DNA of 64,000 nucleotides from Zhengitettix transpicula (Eukaryota; Arthropoda; Insecta; Orthoptera; Tetrigidae). The stretch's first letter is position 1, and every line of letters begins with the position of its first letter. Below are positions 36,291 through 48,483 of the stretch, one piece after another. The notes beneath the pieces were generated by a model, which saw only the letters and a program-made list of their open reading frames with translations, was not told the origin of the DNA and ran no database searches. The position numbers and the translations under genes were made by a program. The stretch covers positions 44,086,395 through 44,150,394 of the forward strand of contig CM073590.1 in NCBI GenBank assembly GCA_037074705.1, in the 5' to 3' direction.

Positions 36291-36610
36291 TTGTTGGATT
36301 ATTGCCTTTGTCGGCGTCCTGTTGCTGCGCCGCATATTGTTCAGAATTGTTGTGTGGATGGTGCGCGCAAGGTTTTGGAAAGGCAGTTCCGCGTAGGACT
36401 CGTCGGGGGATGGAGCTCCAATATATGAGTGTTAAAAATATCATAAATGAAATAATGATCACTCCCTGCAGAAATTTAATAATCTTATTGCTCGAGAGAT
36501 AAATTACATAAAGAAAAATTGTTTTGGTAATTTCATTTTTAAAAAAAATACCTCGCGCCCTAAACAAAATTGAAAAAAAGAGACGAAAGGATGACAGGTC
36601 GGATGCTACA
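36284..36610 (+). repeat. gypsy element 3' LTR
   Basis: 327 bp, TGTTGCATTG...GATGCTACA, aligned end to end with the 5' LTR with scattered substitutions. Confidence 0.85.
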
Positions 36611-37139
36611 ACTAAATCATATTTTCACGTAAAGTGTGGTCAACTAAATAATTAAGTTATAATGTAAAATAAATTAAAAACAAAGTGGAAAATGTCAGAA
36701 TAAAACACACGAAAACAAGTTCCGAGAAATAGAAAATAATTTATACCAGAGATTATTAAATGGCTGATAGTGTGCGCCGTGGAACATATGTTTCCACAGA
36801 TAAAACTGTAGGAAGATTTATGTTCATATCTACAAATTACATCTTCTGGAGCAGAATTTAGAAAGACTTGTGGAGCATCAGGGAGCAGCAGACACCAAAT
36901 TCTTCTAGGAACTTTATTCATCTGTATCAGCCCTGGTACTCGGGCGGAGAATGTTTGCATAGCAAATATCCCTAATCTTATTCAGCCAAGATATTTTAAG
37001 GTTTCGGAGCAGAGAACAACTTTGTAGTACGTATTATACGAGGTAATGTTTCTACACTCAGGTTTCTCCAATAAACTCAAATGTTTTGTAGTTAAGAATA
37101 CCACAGGAATAAATAGAGATGTCCTTTTCCATAAATAAA
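36611..37139. other. no gene recognised
   Basis: A minus-strand ORF (36652-36960, beginning MQTFSARVPGLIQMNKVPRR) is the only long frame. It has no good acceptor and no known motif. It may be a relic. Confidence 0.3.
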
Positions 37140-37440
37140 CTAGCTGGTTGCCCGGAAAGGCGTATATCCATAACCCCCAACTTGAATCCAATTTCGGTTG
37201 CTTTTGCGTTATTTTTATATAATGCACATGTGCTCACCTTCCATGCCGAAAGGGGTTGAACTCACTGTCCCCGAAAAAGTTTCTTTAATAAATCATATCG
37301 TCCGTTTAAACATTTTACAAAATTTCTACTCACGTCTCCACTCTACTTTGGGTTAAACAAAAAGTTGGATATCATACTTAAATTCAGAGATATCGATACC
37401 CCGGATTTGATTCCAATCGTATTAGCGTAAAAATTCTATT
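37140..37440 (-). mobile_element. Helitron copy 4, 3' portion
   Basis: On the plus strand it opens with a|ctagctggttgcccgg, the reverse complement of the family's 3' end with CTAG at 37140-37143. The body shares 'caccttccatgccgaaaggg' and 'gttaaacaaaaagt' with other copies. The hairpin region is shortened. Confidence 0.65.
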
Positions 37441-37545
37441 CTGTCATTGGATATACCACAGTATCACACACAACAGTAATCTGAGGTGAAGCAGTAACAT
37501 AAGATCGTAACTACTTTGTCTGTGTACACTTGCTTCTAAAGTTAC

Positions 37546-37716
37546 TTTTAGTGCGCACTGAGCAGAATCTTCTGAAGCATCTGGAATATCTGCAACATTG
37601 TTTACAGAGGACGATATTGAAGAGATTTGTGAAAGGGCTTCAGCCTCAAGTTGTCGCCGTAACCTTTTATTGGCTGCTGCTCTTGGTTTATAAGCTGCTG
37701 CCCTCTTCTTATCAGG
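37546..37716 (-). CDS. candidate exon, basic and acidic protein segment
   Basis: 171 nt, phase 0 at both ends. Near-perfect acceptor ('ccatatttttttcatgtcag', AG at 37718-37717) and donor AAAA|GTAACT. The 57 residues begin with a basic stretch (DKKRAAAYKPRAAANKRLRR) and end with an acidic serine-rich tail (ISSSVNNVADIPDASED). It could be a DNA- or RNA-binding or nuclear protein. The exon at 38066-38128 fits directly upstream in phase. Product unknown. Confidence 0.5.
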
Positions 37717-38065
37717 CTGACATGAAAAAAATATGGATATAAATTATCCTTCATAAATATTTGTCCTCCTACTAATTTAAATTTCATCCAGTTTTCCATG
37801 ACCATGTGTATTTCAGTGTACACAATATCAAGATGCAATAAAATGACAATACAATGTGTAAAAAATACACACTCTAATTAATTGACCCTTATACTTCTTA
37901 TCCTCCAAGCAATGATGAGAGATTTATGTTACCGTAAATTTAATATAAATCAAAATTAAAAAAATCTTCCCAGCAATACTGTGGAATTTGGTGAAATATG
38001 ATTTACGCTTCTTCTGCATGCCTGCAACCACACGTTTTTCTTCTTCTTAAACGATCTTTCGGCAC

Positions 38066-38128
38066 CTGAACGAATAGTTTGGTGTTGAGTGCGACGTGCT
38101 TGTGCAGAGTGGCTCTTCTTTGTAGTTC
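38066..38128 (-). CDS. candidate exon upstream of 37546-37716
   Basis: 63 nt, 21 codons (ELQRRATLHKHVALNTKLFV then Q), phase 0 at both ends. The acceptor follows 'gcttgcagttttccattag' and the donor is CAG|GTGCCG. It joins in frame to 37716-37546. Other frames across this block are also partly open, so support is moderate. It is not shown to belong to the gene at 18.5-21.2 kb. Confidence 0.38.
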
Positions 38129-38754
38129 CTAATGGAAAACTGCAAGCCATTTCTTTCACTCTATATACAATTGCGATTTTACAGAAAGAAGCAACTATAT
38201 AAACTGATTTGTGATTCCACAAAAACGTCTGGATTTCTTATACTACTCATTTCCTACCCCGCGGTAGAGAAAGCGCGGCACGTGGACCTATGATCCTGCG
38301 TCACACCAATGAGAACACATTATTTGCTCACGCCAATATATATAATAAAAATAAACTCTTAAATTATTAATATACTTTATACATAAAGGTTCCGTTCATT
38401 TGAATCTACAGCAGGCCATGCAATTAAAATAAAAAAGTCAGTCTCCATTAATTAATTTATTATCACGTTTTACCATCTCCATACCAACTAAAACTAAAAA
38501 CAAAGATATAACAAAAAACCAAAAACAAACCCAAAGATATAACCTCCACTTATTATTATTATCACTTATAAATGTAATAAGTTTATTGCAGTATCAATTA
38601 TTAGTCGTCACGGAGACAGTCGGGAAAAGCAACAACCACGAGAATGAAGAAAGTGAAATGTTAGCAAAAAGCAAAGCACAGCGATAAATAACAGAATCAA
38701 ATTTGAAGTCACGTTTGAGCTACTAGAAGCAATAATTATCAAAATAAATAATCA

Positions 38755-39190
38755 CATCTCCCAATCCCACATCACTTCAGGTGTCCCCCTATGAAGAGTT
38801 GTCCCCTTCCTAGACTTCATCATCCCGCCACTAACACAATCTTCTTCTCAGAAGGCATTGCCATCTCCTATCAAACCTCCTCTCTCACCTCCAATATCCA
38901 ACCTCGACAATCAGCACTCACCAACCTAGAGCATTAGTCCAAACAACGGTGAATCAGCATCAATCCACCAAATCAGTAACCGTCCCATTCACACAAACCA
39001 AAAACCCTCCTCCCAGAATCCCCCTCTATCTAAACAACGCAGAAATACCCACAAAAACAGAAACCACGTACCTAGCACTCCTCTTTGACTCAAAGCTCTC
39101 ATGGAAACCGCACATTAAATACCTTCTCTCCAAAATCGACCTTAAATTCAGAACTCTATATCCCCTCCTAAACAGAAAAGGATAAAAGTT
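38755..39190 (+). mobile_element. Jockey-like LINE, RT relic
   Basis: The plus-strand translation has TSGVPL (the 'SGVPQGS' RT block), then FTQTKNPPPRIPLYLNNAEI and YLALLFDSKLSWKPHIKYLL. These match 'K...FT......i.l....i....vkYLGv.lD.kLtW..Hi'. The YxDD region between the blocks is missing. Dead fragment. Confidence 0.7.
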
Positions 39191-42156
39191 GTCTAATGAA
39201 ATTTTTTTTAAAAAAACAGCAGAACATCTGTGAATGGAGACAGTGACTCTGACCTCTACAGCACTGGAGGTCGTCCTCACTTATTGTAATATGCCAATTA
39301 ATCTTCCCGCGAGTATACCCTGAGAATGAGAACTCCTGCTAATTTAATTGTTGAACTTAATATTTTATAATTAATAGTTGTTCATGTTTTAAGGTGTTTT
39401 AATATAATAAATATTAACTTGCTGTTTAAGTTAAAATTATTTTGTTAATTCAAGTACGATCAAATCCCTGACAATACTAATTATTAATTAATTACGTTCA
39501 ATACGGAGGAAAACAATTGACTCAATATCAATAATTTGTAATTACGATTTGCGAAAGGGAAGCTAAACCTCGATTACAGCACTAGTAGTGAATGAATTTC
39601 CCTTGTGATCATATCAGAGGTAACATCACGGCCGAGATCAGATAAAATCTGATTCATGTTTGTATATATATATATATATATTATAAAATACAATATTACT
39701 AAGTTTCAGCCTCAATTTAGACTTCATTTAACATATACAAATATGCATACATTAAAACTGTCTATTGCACGAACAAGTCTCAAAATTGTGAACGAAACGT
39801 CGTAATATTGTAATTAGTTTTGTTTGAATAATACATTTTCTTCTGACAAATGGGCCGTTTTTTGGTTTATTTAGATCTCCTGGATTACTATCTGAATCGT
39901 AGTATCAGCGCAAATGTCCGAAGTATTCGGTTTTATCATTGCAGAACGTGCTCTTTCCGACCAACAACTGATATTGTTATATCGTACAATACATTACACA
40001 TAAACAAATAGTCACGGTCATATTTAGGCCTAATTCATATCGCAACTCCCATCTGAACTAGTTAGAACTACTACCTTATACGCATCGCATCGCATAATTT
40101 AAATGGACAGCCTATAGGATTTTGCACTTATGTGATCATAATTTCTTATAATTTCATAAAATATCTTTTATCAGTTAGGATACATAATATAAAAATTTAA
40201 CAAGACTACAGCCACAATAACCGCAATTCCGAGCACTCGGATCTTTCATAAAAATTAATTGACCAGAAAACATCACGCTGAAAAGTAAACATCACACTGA
40301 TCTGTTTGCAAGTCTATAGGATGATTAAGAGCGTTATGAAAATCCAAAATGCATATAAATTCAATTCCACACCTTCGATCCACATAGTTGCAATTTGACT
40401 ATGTTTCAATTACATGACAGGAGTTGTGTTAAATCGTTGATACTTCATGCAGTACGAAAGTATTCCAAACGAAGCAAGTCGAACAGTTAGAGTGAGATTA
40501 TCCTGGTGACATAGATCACAGTTCATGGGTGTCAAAAGACACGAAGCTGGTAATGTTTGACATTTGGCTTCGACTCTACAACTACAAACATTTCTTATCG
40601 TTAATGCTTACAAAAGTTTTTGAGAACGACCCTACCCAGTACAAACTCTGCAGGTGTTTCAGAATAGAACACATTTTTTGCAACTGATTCTCGAAACAAG
40701 GGTCAATTCTATTTATATCTGCGAACACATTTCCGTAGTCTGTTGTTCTCCGTCCGTCAAAGTTAATTGGGTCCCTACTTTATATACGATTAGTTTAATG
40801 TTTAAGAGGAACAATGAATAGGAGAAGTCTTAAAGAGCGCAAATGATAGAATTATTTTTATATGCGATGCAATTTTTATTTTAAAGAATAATCGTATGTT
40901 GCTCATGAAACTATATCATTTAACATATCCATTAAATTTATAACTGATGCGTACCTCTTCGTAGCAAATATAACAATACTTCAAACTTATTTTCTTACGC
41001 ATTTAAAAATGTTGGAACCAAATAATGTTGAACAAACCCGTCAAAAAAAAGTATATGCTTTGAAAGAGCTGTATGTTTGATATATGAACGGATTCGAAAG
41101 CAGAAATAGAAAAATACCTTCGTTGAAATTATATAAAAAGAAATAAATGTGACGAAACATCTAGTTCGATTCAGAAAAACACCTGTCACGGTTACGAGCT
41201 TGAATAAGAGGGAATAAAGAATTTTACTGCCACCTACTTCACGATGGGCATCTCATCTGCTATTATTTGAGTTTTAGCTAAATTTATAATGATCGTATAA
41301 TTAATTTCATGTATAGGTGTGGAGTTGAACCACCGACAGCATTTTAGAAGCAATTTAACTCTTGCTCACAATAGCATCTCTTAGATAATTAATTCCAAGA
41401 ATGACGACTACTTACGATTAAAAGTACATAAATAATGCAAAATTAGTTGAAAACTTGTGTTCTTATTCATATTTCTGCACTCAAAACGTTTAGAGAAACT
41501 ATAAACCATTTTAATGCAAGTTGAACAGTCCACTAGCACTAACAGAAGTGAGTTATAATCTTCTCTTTTTACATTGTATTGAACTGTTGACTATCAGTAA
41601 TGTAAGCTGGTAATAACTTTAATACTAAACCTTAATGATTGTAGTATCAGAAAATAAATTTTATAATGTCACGTTTAACGATGACCTTTTAGAGTATCGC
41701 CTAGACCAACTAAAATTACTCGCTTTCATACAATAATAACAAATAAAATTAGTAGAAATTTGAATAAGAGTAAATACTTGTAACTGATGACTAATATAAT
41801 TGACGAATGTGGTTAGTTATCAATGCTGAGTAAGTGAATACACACTGAAGTTAATGAAACGATGGTAGCACGGTTTAGAATTATATTGCAGTATAATACT
41901 GTAGTACGTAGAATTAAACGAAAACTTCGGAACCCATTCGCAAAATGACTCAGACCAAAAACTGTTTTATGATGTAATAGCCTAAGAAAGTTGGTTCCTA
42001 AACTACTGTTCCTGAAGATATGTAACCGGACGACTGATCCCTAGAGAAACGGTTACCAATAAGTTTAAACAGCCTGAAGGCAAGAACTACACAACCGCTA
42101 AGGTAATGAAACAAAAACAATCTTCTACTTAATGCATAACAAATATGGGACATTAA
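39191..42156. other. AT-rich gene-free stretch
   Basis: Contains a short (TA)n tract at 39663-39681. No gene, RNA or repeat family supported. The minus ORF at 40995-41189 looks like chance. Confidence 0.45.
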
Positions 42157-42556
42157 TAACTACCCTTCCTCACCACGGTATCCTTACCTTGAAGTGGTGG
42201 TGAGGCTTCCGTGGTCAAATGATCCTAAGAATTATACCGGCGATAGCGGAGCCGGGCAGGCTGAAGGTGATGACCCAGGCTAAATGGGATACCCTGGCCC
42301 TCCAGGTTGGGGGTTGGGGCTAACAACCCCACCACCATAAAAACTTCATATTGTTCAGAAACCAAATCGAAAGAACAGGACGGTCCCAAACTTACGACGA
42401 CTACAGCGCGCTAAATGGCAATGATACGGATATATTGGAACATGGAATGTGAGAAGTATTTTTCAGGCTGGGGCTAGCAGTAAATTGGAGGACGAACTAC
42501 TTAAATATAAGATAGGCGTTGTAGCATTACAAGAGAGAAGATAGAAGACAATAGAA

Positions 42557-43200
42557 GTGGTGGACCTACAACATTATATGCTGATTAATAGTGGCGAAGA
42601 AGAAAACAGAATAGGAAGAGGTTTTATGATCAAGAAATCGGTCAGTCACAATATGATCGAATATGAAGAAATAAACTCCAGGCTATGCCGTTTAAGATTG
42701 AAAGGAAGATTTACCAACATCTCATTACTTAGTGTTCATGCCCCAACAGAGGCCGAAGAAGAGGAAAAAGAGCTTTTCTATGGATAAAATGAAACAAGTA
42801 TATGACAGGTTACCCAAGTATGACGTTAAAGTTGACTTAGGGGATTACAATACCAAACTAGGCAAGGAGAAAGAAAACCATCCTGCGGCAGGATGTCACA
42901 GTAAACACCAAAAAACCAATGAGAACAGGTGGAAGATGGTTGAGCAAGGAACTTGTGATTAAGAGCACGTGTTTTCCACATAAGGAAATATATAAGGAGA
43001 CGTGGATATCTCCGGATGGCCAGACAAAAAATCAGATAGATCATGTGCTGATAGATGCACGACACGCTTCCAATATAATAGACGTAAGAGGCCAGCATGG
43101 AGCAGACTGTGACACAGATCACATATTGGTGAGGATGAAGTTCCAAGAAAGACTAGCAATCAAGCCCAGAGACAGAACTGAACAGAGCAAAATACTATAA
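42557..43200 (+). pseudogene. RTE endonuclease domain, frameshifted
   Basis: Three overlapping open pieces in different frames carry the apurinic-endonuclease-like domain of the LINE. The catalytic GDYN and DHILV-type motifs are visible, but the frame changes at least twice. Confidence 0.75.
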
Positions 43201-43480
43201 TACAGAAAAGCTAAAGGACAAGAATAAAGAGGAACAGTATAGGGACCAACTACAAAGGAAACTACAAATGGATGGAGATGGGGATGTGAACATTAATATA
43301 ATGTAAGAAGAAACAAAGCTAGCAATAAATGGAACTGCACAAGAAGTACTTGGAGTGAGAAGAAAACTTAGTAGAAATAAATTGTATGATGAAGTGAAGG
43401 AGGTTCTGGAGGAGAGATTTTGCTCGACAAAGAATGTTACAGAGACCCACTTGAAATAATATAGCAGTTTATAAATAAAA

Positions 43481-45259
43481 ATGGAGAATAGTAAAGACAT
43501 TGATAAGAAACAAAACAAGAATAGAAGAAAAAGAGTGTGTGGATATAATACAGAAAACAAACTAGGGAGAAAATTCTTCCAAGGGGTTGGACAAGTTAAG
43601 AAGGGATATCAACCTAGAGTGAATATACTTAAGGATGAGGCAGGTAGACTGATTGTTGGGAAAGAACAAACGCTGGAAGAATGGGCAAAACATTTTGAAA
43701 CATTACTCTCAGCCAGACCAGTAAATGAAAGGGAAGGATTAAGATTAAGCAATAGTGGTAGAAGGGAAAGTTTAGAAAGAGATGGAGAGGGAGAAGGTGG
43801 AGAGGTGAGGGAGAGGGGAGAAAAGAATGTGGAGGATGCAGATGACATGGAACCACCAACAACCAAAGAAATAAGAGAAATTATAAAACAATAGAAGAAT
43901 AATAAAGCTCTGGGGAGTGACCTCATAACAACAGAGATGGTAAAACATGGAGAAGTACTAGTGAGGAGATTGCATGAGATTATAAAGAAGGTTTGGGAAG
44001 ATTGTAAAATGCCAGAAGAATGGACATTAGCTAATATATGCCCGATACACAAGACCGGATCACGTTTGCAATGTAGCAACTAACAAGGAATATCCTTACT
44101 AAGCGTGGTGTACAAAATCCTAGTAACAGCTAAAACAAAGAGAGTTAATAGTAGAGCAGAAAGAATTATAGAGGAATACCAAGCTGGTTTTAGACCTAGA
44201 AGATCAACAATGGATCATATTTTTAAAATGAGAATTATTTTGGAAAAGACATATGAATATAATGTATGACTGGGACATCTTTTCATAGATTTTAAACAAG
44301 CATATGATAAAGAGATTGTCTTTGTGGGAAACAATGAAGGATTTCAAGTTACCACAGAAGTTAATAAAACTGACTAAGATGACCTTTCAACCTAGTGTTG
44401 GAAAAGGCAGTTAGATCAATAACCACTAATGCGAGTGGTAATATCTACAATAGATTGGTCCAAGTATTGGCCTACACATATGATGTGGTGATAACTGCTA
44501 GAAGTGAGGCACTTACCACCGCCTTCAAGGAATTAAAGGATGCAGCTAAATATTTGGGATTGGAGATAAATGAGGGTAAATCTAAATATATGGTAACAGA
44601 GAGAAGAGGAAAGAATACAGAAAATCTCCAAGTGGATGAGTACATCTTTCAAACAGTACATAGCTTCACATATCTGGGGTCAGTCATAACATAACAGAAA
44701 ATAAAATTGATATAGATATTACAAATCGGATTAAGAATGCCAATAGATCATATAGAGCACTGTACCCCCTTCTGGGAAGCAAAAATTTAAGCAGGAAACT
44801 GAAAGTGATGCTATATAAAACAATGATCAAACCAGTAATTATGTATGGGAGTGAGGCATGGGTAATGACTGAGGCCATCGAGAGGAGATTGAATGTGTGG
44901 GAAAGGAAAGTATTGAGAAAAATATATGAACCGGTGAAGGAAGGAAATTTATGGAGGATCAGAACAAATAAAGAAATAAGATTTTTCTACAAGAACCGGA
45001 TTTAGTAGCCTCAGTCAAAATGAGAAGATTTGGATGGCTAGGGCATGTACAACGAATGGAGGATGAAAGATTGCCAAAAAAGGCACTAACAGGACACCCT
45101 GGAGGCAGGAGATGGAGAGGATGGCCCAGGATGAGATGGCTGGAAGATGTGGAGGAATATTTAAGGACGGTCGTAGTCAGGAGGTGGCGTAGATGGGCTG
45201 AGGACAGGGACGATTGGAGAAATATAATTTTGGAGGCCAAGGTCCTTATTGGACCATAG
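43481..45259 (+). pseudogene. RTE reverse transcriptase and C-terminal domain, broken
   Basis: Pieces at 43481-43894, 44395-44694, 44805-45005 and 45020-45259 together follow the RT and thumb/C-terminal order. In-frame stops fall near 43894 and 44270, and the YADD motif is altered. The antisense ORFs here are shadows. Confidence 0.75.
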
Positions 45260-45293
45260 AGCCATGGAGTAAGTAAGTAAGTAACTACCCTTC

Positions 45294-46227
45294 TCATTAA
45301 TATTGTTAAAAATTAGTTTCTCAATTATGTGTACAAGTAGTAATGAGAACAAGCAGCTTTTTTGTTAAGTTGCTTGGATCTCGAAGTTATCGTAAGACAG
45401 CAATCTCAAAAAAACAAAAGGTTTCACTGATGATATGACTAATTCAGACATGGGTCCGAAAAACTACAAGAGATTTGAAGTTTGAGCTGTTGCATCAGAG
45501 AATGAATTTTACATAATTCTAAATAATGTTTCTATGCGACCCAATCACACATTTTAACTAAATAAAATATTACTTGAGGAATGAATTCTATGTAACGTCT
45601 TTAAGTGTTGAAGTGACCCGATTTTGTGGGCCTGGATTTTATTATATTTGTCAGATATACGACATGCACTTCCAAAGCTGTCTTGAATCCAGATACCTGA
45701 ATGCCGCAGCTAATGGAATGTGCATGTAGTGTTGAATAGAAAAACAGGAATGAAAATTCTTTTTCGTCATTGCGGTATTCTATTATCTTCCGTTAAGGGG
45801 TTATATGAAGATAACCCTCCATCTAAAAAAACGTGGCCTGAAGCAGTGAGTCAACACGTTTCGATAAGAGACAATTAAGACTATTTGGCCTTGAGATGAA
45901 AAAAGCAATGGATAGGGTAGGCAGTTGAAATGGAACTTTATCACATTTAAGTGATCGTAAAATAATAACAATACAAAGATTTATTCATTTCGAAGAGAAT
46001 GATCATGCTCATGTGAGAAACATCCCGGCACATGGCGTACAAATATCAAGACGTAGTTTGCCTTACATAATTTCTCACGTAAAAACGCTACAAACCCCTC
46101 CCCAAATATACTATTTCTATTTTTAACAATTTCTCAAATAATTTTTTTTTGAAACCTAGCCTGAAACAACATTTATAGCCTACGACAACAGCCTGAGGAG
46201 GTACACACAAGCAACAAGTCTGAATTA
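45294..46227. other. no gene recognised
   Basis: AT-rich. Nothing supportable. Confidence 0.45.
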
Positions 46228-46375
46228 TATTAAATTGAATAAGAAAGATAGCCAATTCAGACAAAAAAGTAATAATAGAAATACCACACAACGTTTCTGG
46301 AATCCTTGACCCTTTCTTCAGATGCGAAGAAGAGCGACACAACTGCACTTGTCAGTTGACACTGAAGACAAACAA
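46228..46375 (-). mobile_element. hairpin retroposon, one-armed copy C
   Basis: Shares 'aataagaaagatagccaatt', 'aataccacacaacgtttctgg' (in part) and the inner 'cagttgacac' region with copies A and E, but the second arm is missing. The orientation that puts the missing arm at the 5' side is minus. No clear duplication found. Confidence 0.55.
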
Positions 46376-48212
46376 TAATGGTCGACACAAAAGGTGAAGA
46401 GTATTATGTAAAACATTTTCTTTTCACGTGGAGTTCTCGGTAAAGTGAGAATACATAAAGTTGGAAACCCAATAGCATTCAATAAAGATATCACTCTAAA
46501 ATTCATGGCAAATTGCGTTCTCCCTGACGGCACTTAACATTTTCACCGAAAAAACATTCACACGGTAAGCTAAATGCTGACAGGAACAAAAGGAGAAGAA
46601 ATAAAGCCGTGTGCAATGCTTACCTCTCTTCCCGTAGGCAAAAATGCTCCTATTTAAATAACAATAACTTTCAAATTATACACAGAATACTATTAATGAT
46701 TACAATCCATTTTTAAAAAAAATTGGTTCCGAAATACGATGGAATATTTCAATGAGGAAGAACAATTCTATGGTAGACTAGTATAACAGTTTATAAAAGA
46801 CTGATTAATAAGTTCAATGTGAACAAATAATACATCAATTGTAATAAAACAATGCATTAAAGCAGCAGTTAAAATTGAATTGTGCTTTACATACGAGATT
46901 TTCCTGGTGGCACGTCTAATTAGCATTCATATATTACAATAAAACAAATAAAATTCATTTCAGGATTATTCATTGATATAATAGGTAATACATAAACATT
47001 AAGGACGGTATATTTGTAAATGAGTGAAACCTCGTGTAGATTTACATAATATGAGAAGCATATTCAACTCGGATTTAAATACCTTTTTTAGATCACAAAG
47101 ACTATTATTTAACATTGGAGATCTTAATTTAGGTGTTATTCAATGTTTCCTCAAGTGTTAACGTCTATGATAATTCCCAGTCAATACAATTCTGAATAGA
47201 TTTTACAGTACTATGCAAATTATACACTTCGAAAAACATGAACATCTAAGTTTATATGTTTTGATATAAACGAGTCTCTCTAATGTAACGAAAGCCGAAG
47301 GAACCAGACAATTTTCCTGATTTGAGAAAGTTAATATAAAAAGAATACAACGAAACAGAAACATTTACACGTAGATAACTTATCAAATGTTTGTCAAGGA
47401 AGTTTAAAGAAATAAAGTCGTGTTAATTCACACAAAAAACAAACCGATTGATGTCGAACGTTAAACTGGTATGATTTCATAACATTAAAGAATTTCAATG
47501 TTAGTTTCATAAATCATTAAAGGAACAATTACGTAAGATTTTCGAATTTTATACAAAATAAAGGAATTACTGATCTATCAAATGTCAACATTAATACTAA
47601 TATAGAGAATATACAATTGATTATAAGAATTAAGAGGAAAATCGAGTATTTCATATGACATTCATATGACATTGAAGAAACTGTAACAGTCTAGAATTAA
47701 TTGTATTTTCTACTTACTTTTTAAATTCCCTTTTCTTGATACTTCAAAATTCGAAGAGCAACACGACTAACGACACGCTTCAGCCGAAATAACGAATCCA
47801 AACACATTAAATACAAGATAGTCCACAAACCGCCAGGTGACATTTAAAAATTATGTTGCCAAAGTATATTATTACGAGACAATTCACTTAAAATTTTTAA
47901 TTTCCTTTGTTAATATTAACTCAAAATCTGATAAATTATAAGGGCAGTAACAGTAATATTTATTACTTTCATTTTCTATTTACAAGATGAAAAGTCAAAG
48001 ATATTTTAAATTTATATTTGCAGATGTGTAAAGTATTTATGTAGACCTAGAATGTTGTGAACTTATTATTTTTTCTAAGTTTTACGTTATAGTAATATAG
48101 TTTTCACATGTAACCGTTATTGCATTTACAACTGACGAGTACTTTAATGTGGTTTTTGTACTTACAAAAACATGTAATTTGTAGGTTACATTATTTTGGT
48201 GATAACAGCATT
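46376..48212. other. upstream region of eEFSec, no gene recognised
   Basis: AT-rich. No TATA box or CpG cluster can be singled out as the promoter of the gene starting at 48213. The 5' UTR boundary is not visible. Confidence 0.45.
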
Positions 48213-48483
48213 ATGAGTATTTTGAATATTAACGTCGGAGTCCTGGGTCATGTAGACTCAGGAAAAACTTCATTAGCTAAAAGTATCAGCACTGTAGCAA
48301 GCACAGCATCCTTCGATAAAAATCCACAGTCTCAAGAACGAGGAATAACCATTGATCTTGGCTTTAGTTCTTTTATAGTTGACATGCCAACCCATTTAAA
48401 TTCGGATTCAAGCAATGAAAAATTACAATTTACTTTGGTAGATTGTCCTGGACATGCGTCACTAATAAGGACAATTATTGGAG
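48213..48483 (+). CDS. EEFSEC: eEFSec exon 1
   Basis: Holds GTPase motifs G1 to G3. It ends ATT ATT GGA G|GTATTG, one base into a Gly codon. A spacer (HLNSDSSNEKLQ) precedes the LVDCPGH strand. Confidence 0.95.

Larger units (their letters stand above)
32771..36610 (+). mobile_element. Ty3/gypsy LTR retrotransposon, internally deleted
   Basis: Two 327-bp LTRs enclose a decayed gag-pol. Order: a gag-like start near 33340 (MAKLKNEVINGW); an aspartic-protease relic at about 34307 (YAGATSTFI where D[ST]GA is expected); an RT start near 35150-35450 (IVIVPKK, then RMCLDARKLNQIIEKT and SMDLTKG across frames); RNase H at 35439-35750 (LYTDHKAPTFLRG); and an integrase zinc-binding segment (CRTCKYCERNK). 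The part of RT that should carry the catalytic YxDD is missing, as is the integrase core. No envelope frame is seen. No matching duplication flanks the LTRs. Not functional. Confidence 0.85.
42169..45281 (+). mobile_element. RTE-clade LINE, decayed but with both ends
   Basis: Flanked by perfect 12-bp duplications TAACTACCCTTC (42157-42168 and 45282-45293). The start has an inverted pair CTCACCAC...GTGGTGAG. Endonuclease motifs: IGTWNVRSIF near 42440, [10 protein letters not shown], and [10 protein letters not shown] with DTDHILV near 43030-43130. RT motifs: EEYQAGFRPRRSTMDHIF, LFIDFKQAYD, and LAYTYDVV where AYADD is expected, so the catalytic Asp pair is broken. The C-terminal block has MRRFGWLGHVQRMED and WLEDVEEYLR. 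It ends in a (taag)n tail typical of RTE elements. Many frameshifts and stops; inactive. Confidence 0.9.

Noticed and set aside
43195..44079. Long minus-strand ORFs antisense to the RTE LINE
   Set aside because: Serine/leucine-rich shadows of the A/G-rich sense strand; the sense strand has LINE motifs.
48120..48212. In-frame upstream ATG extending eEFSec by 31 residues
   Set aside because: The extra residues (HLQLTSTLMWFLYLQ...) do not resemble the family, and homologues start a few residues before the first GTPase strand.
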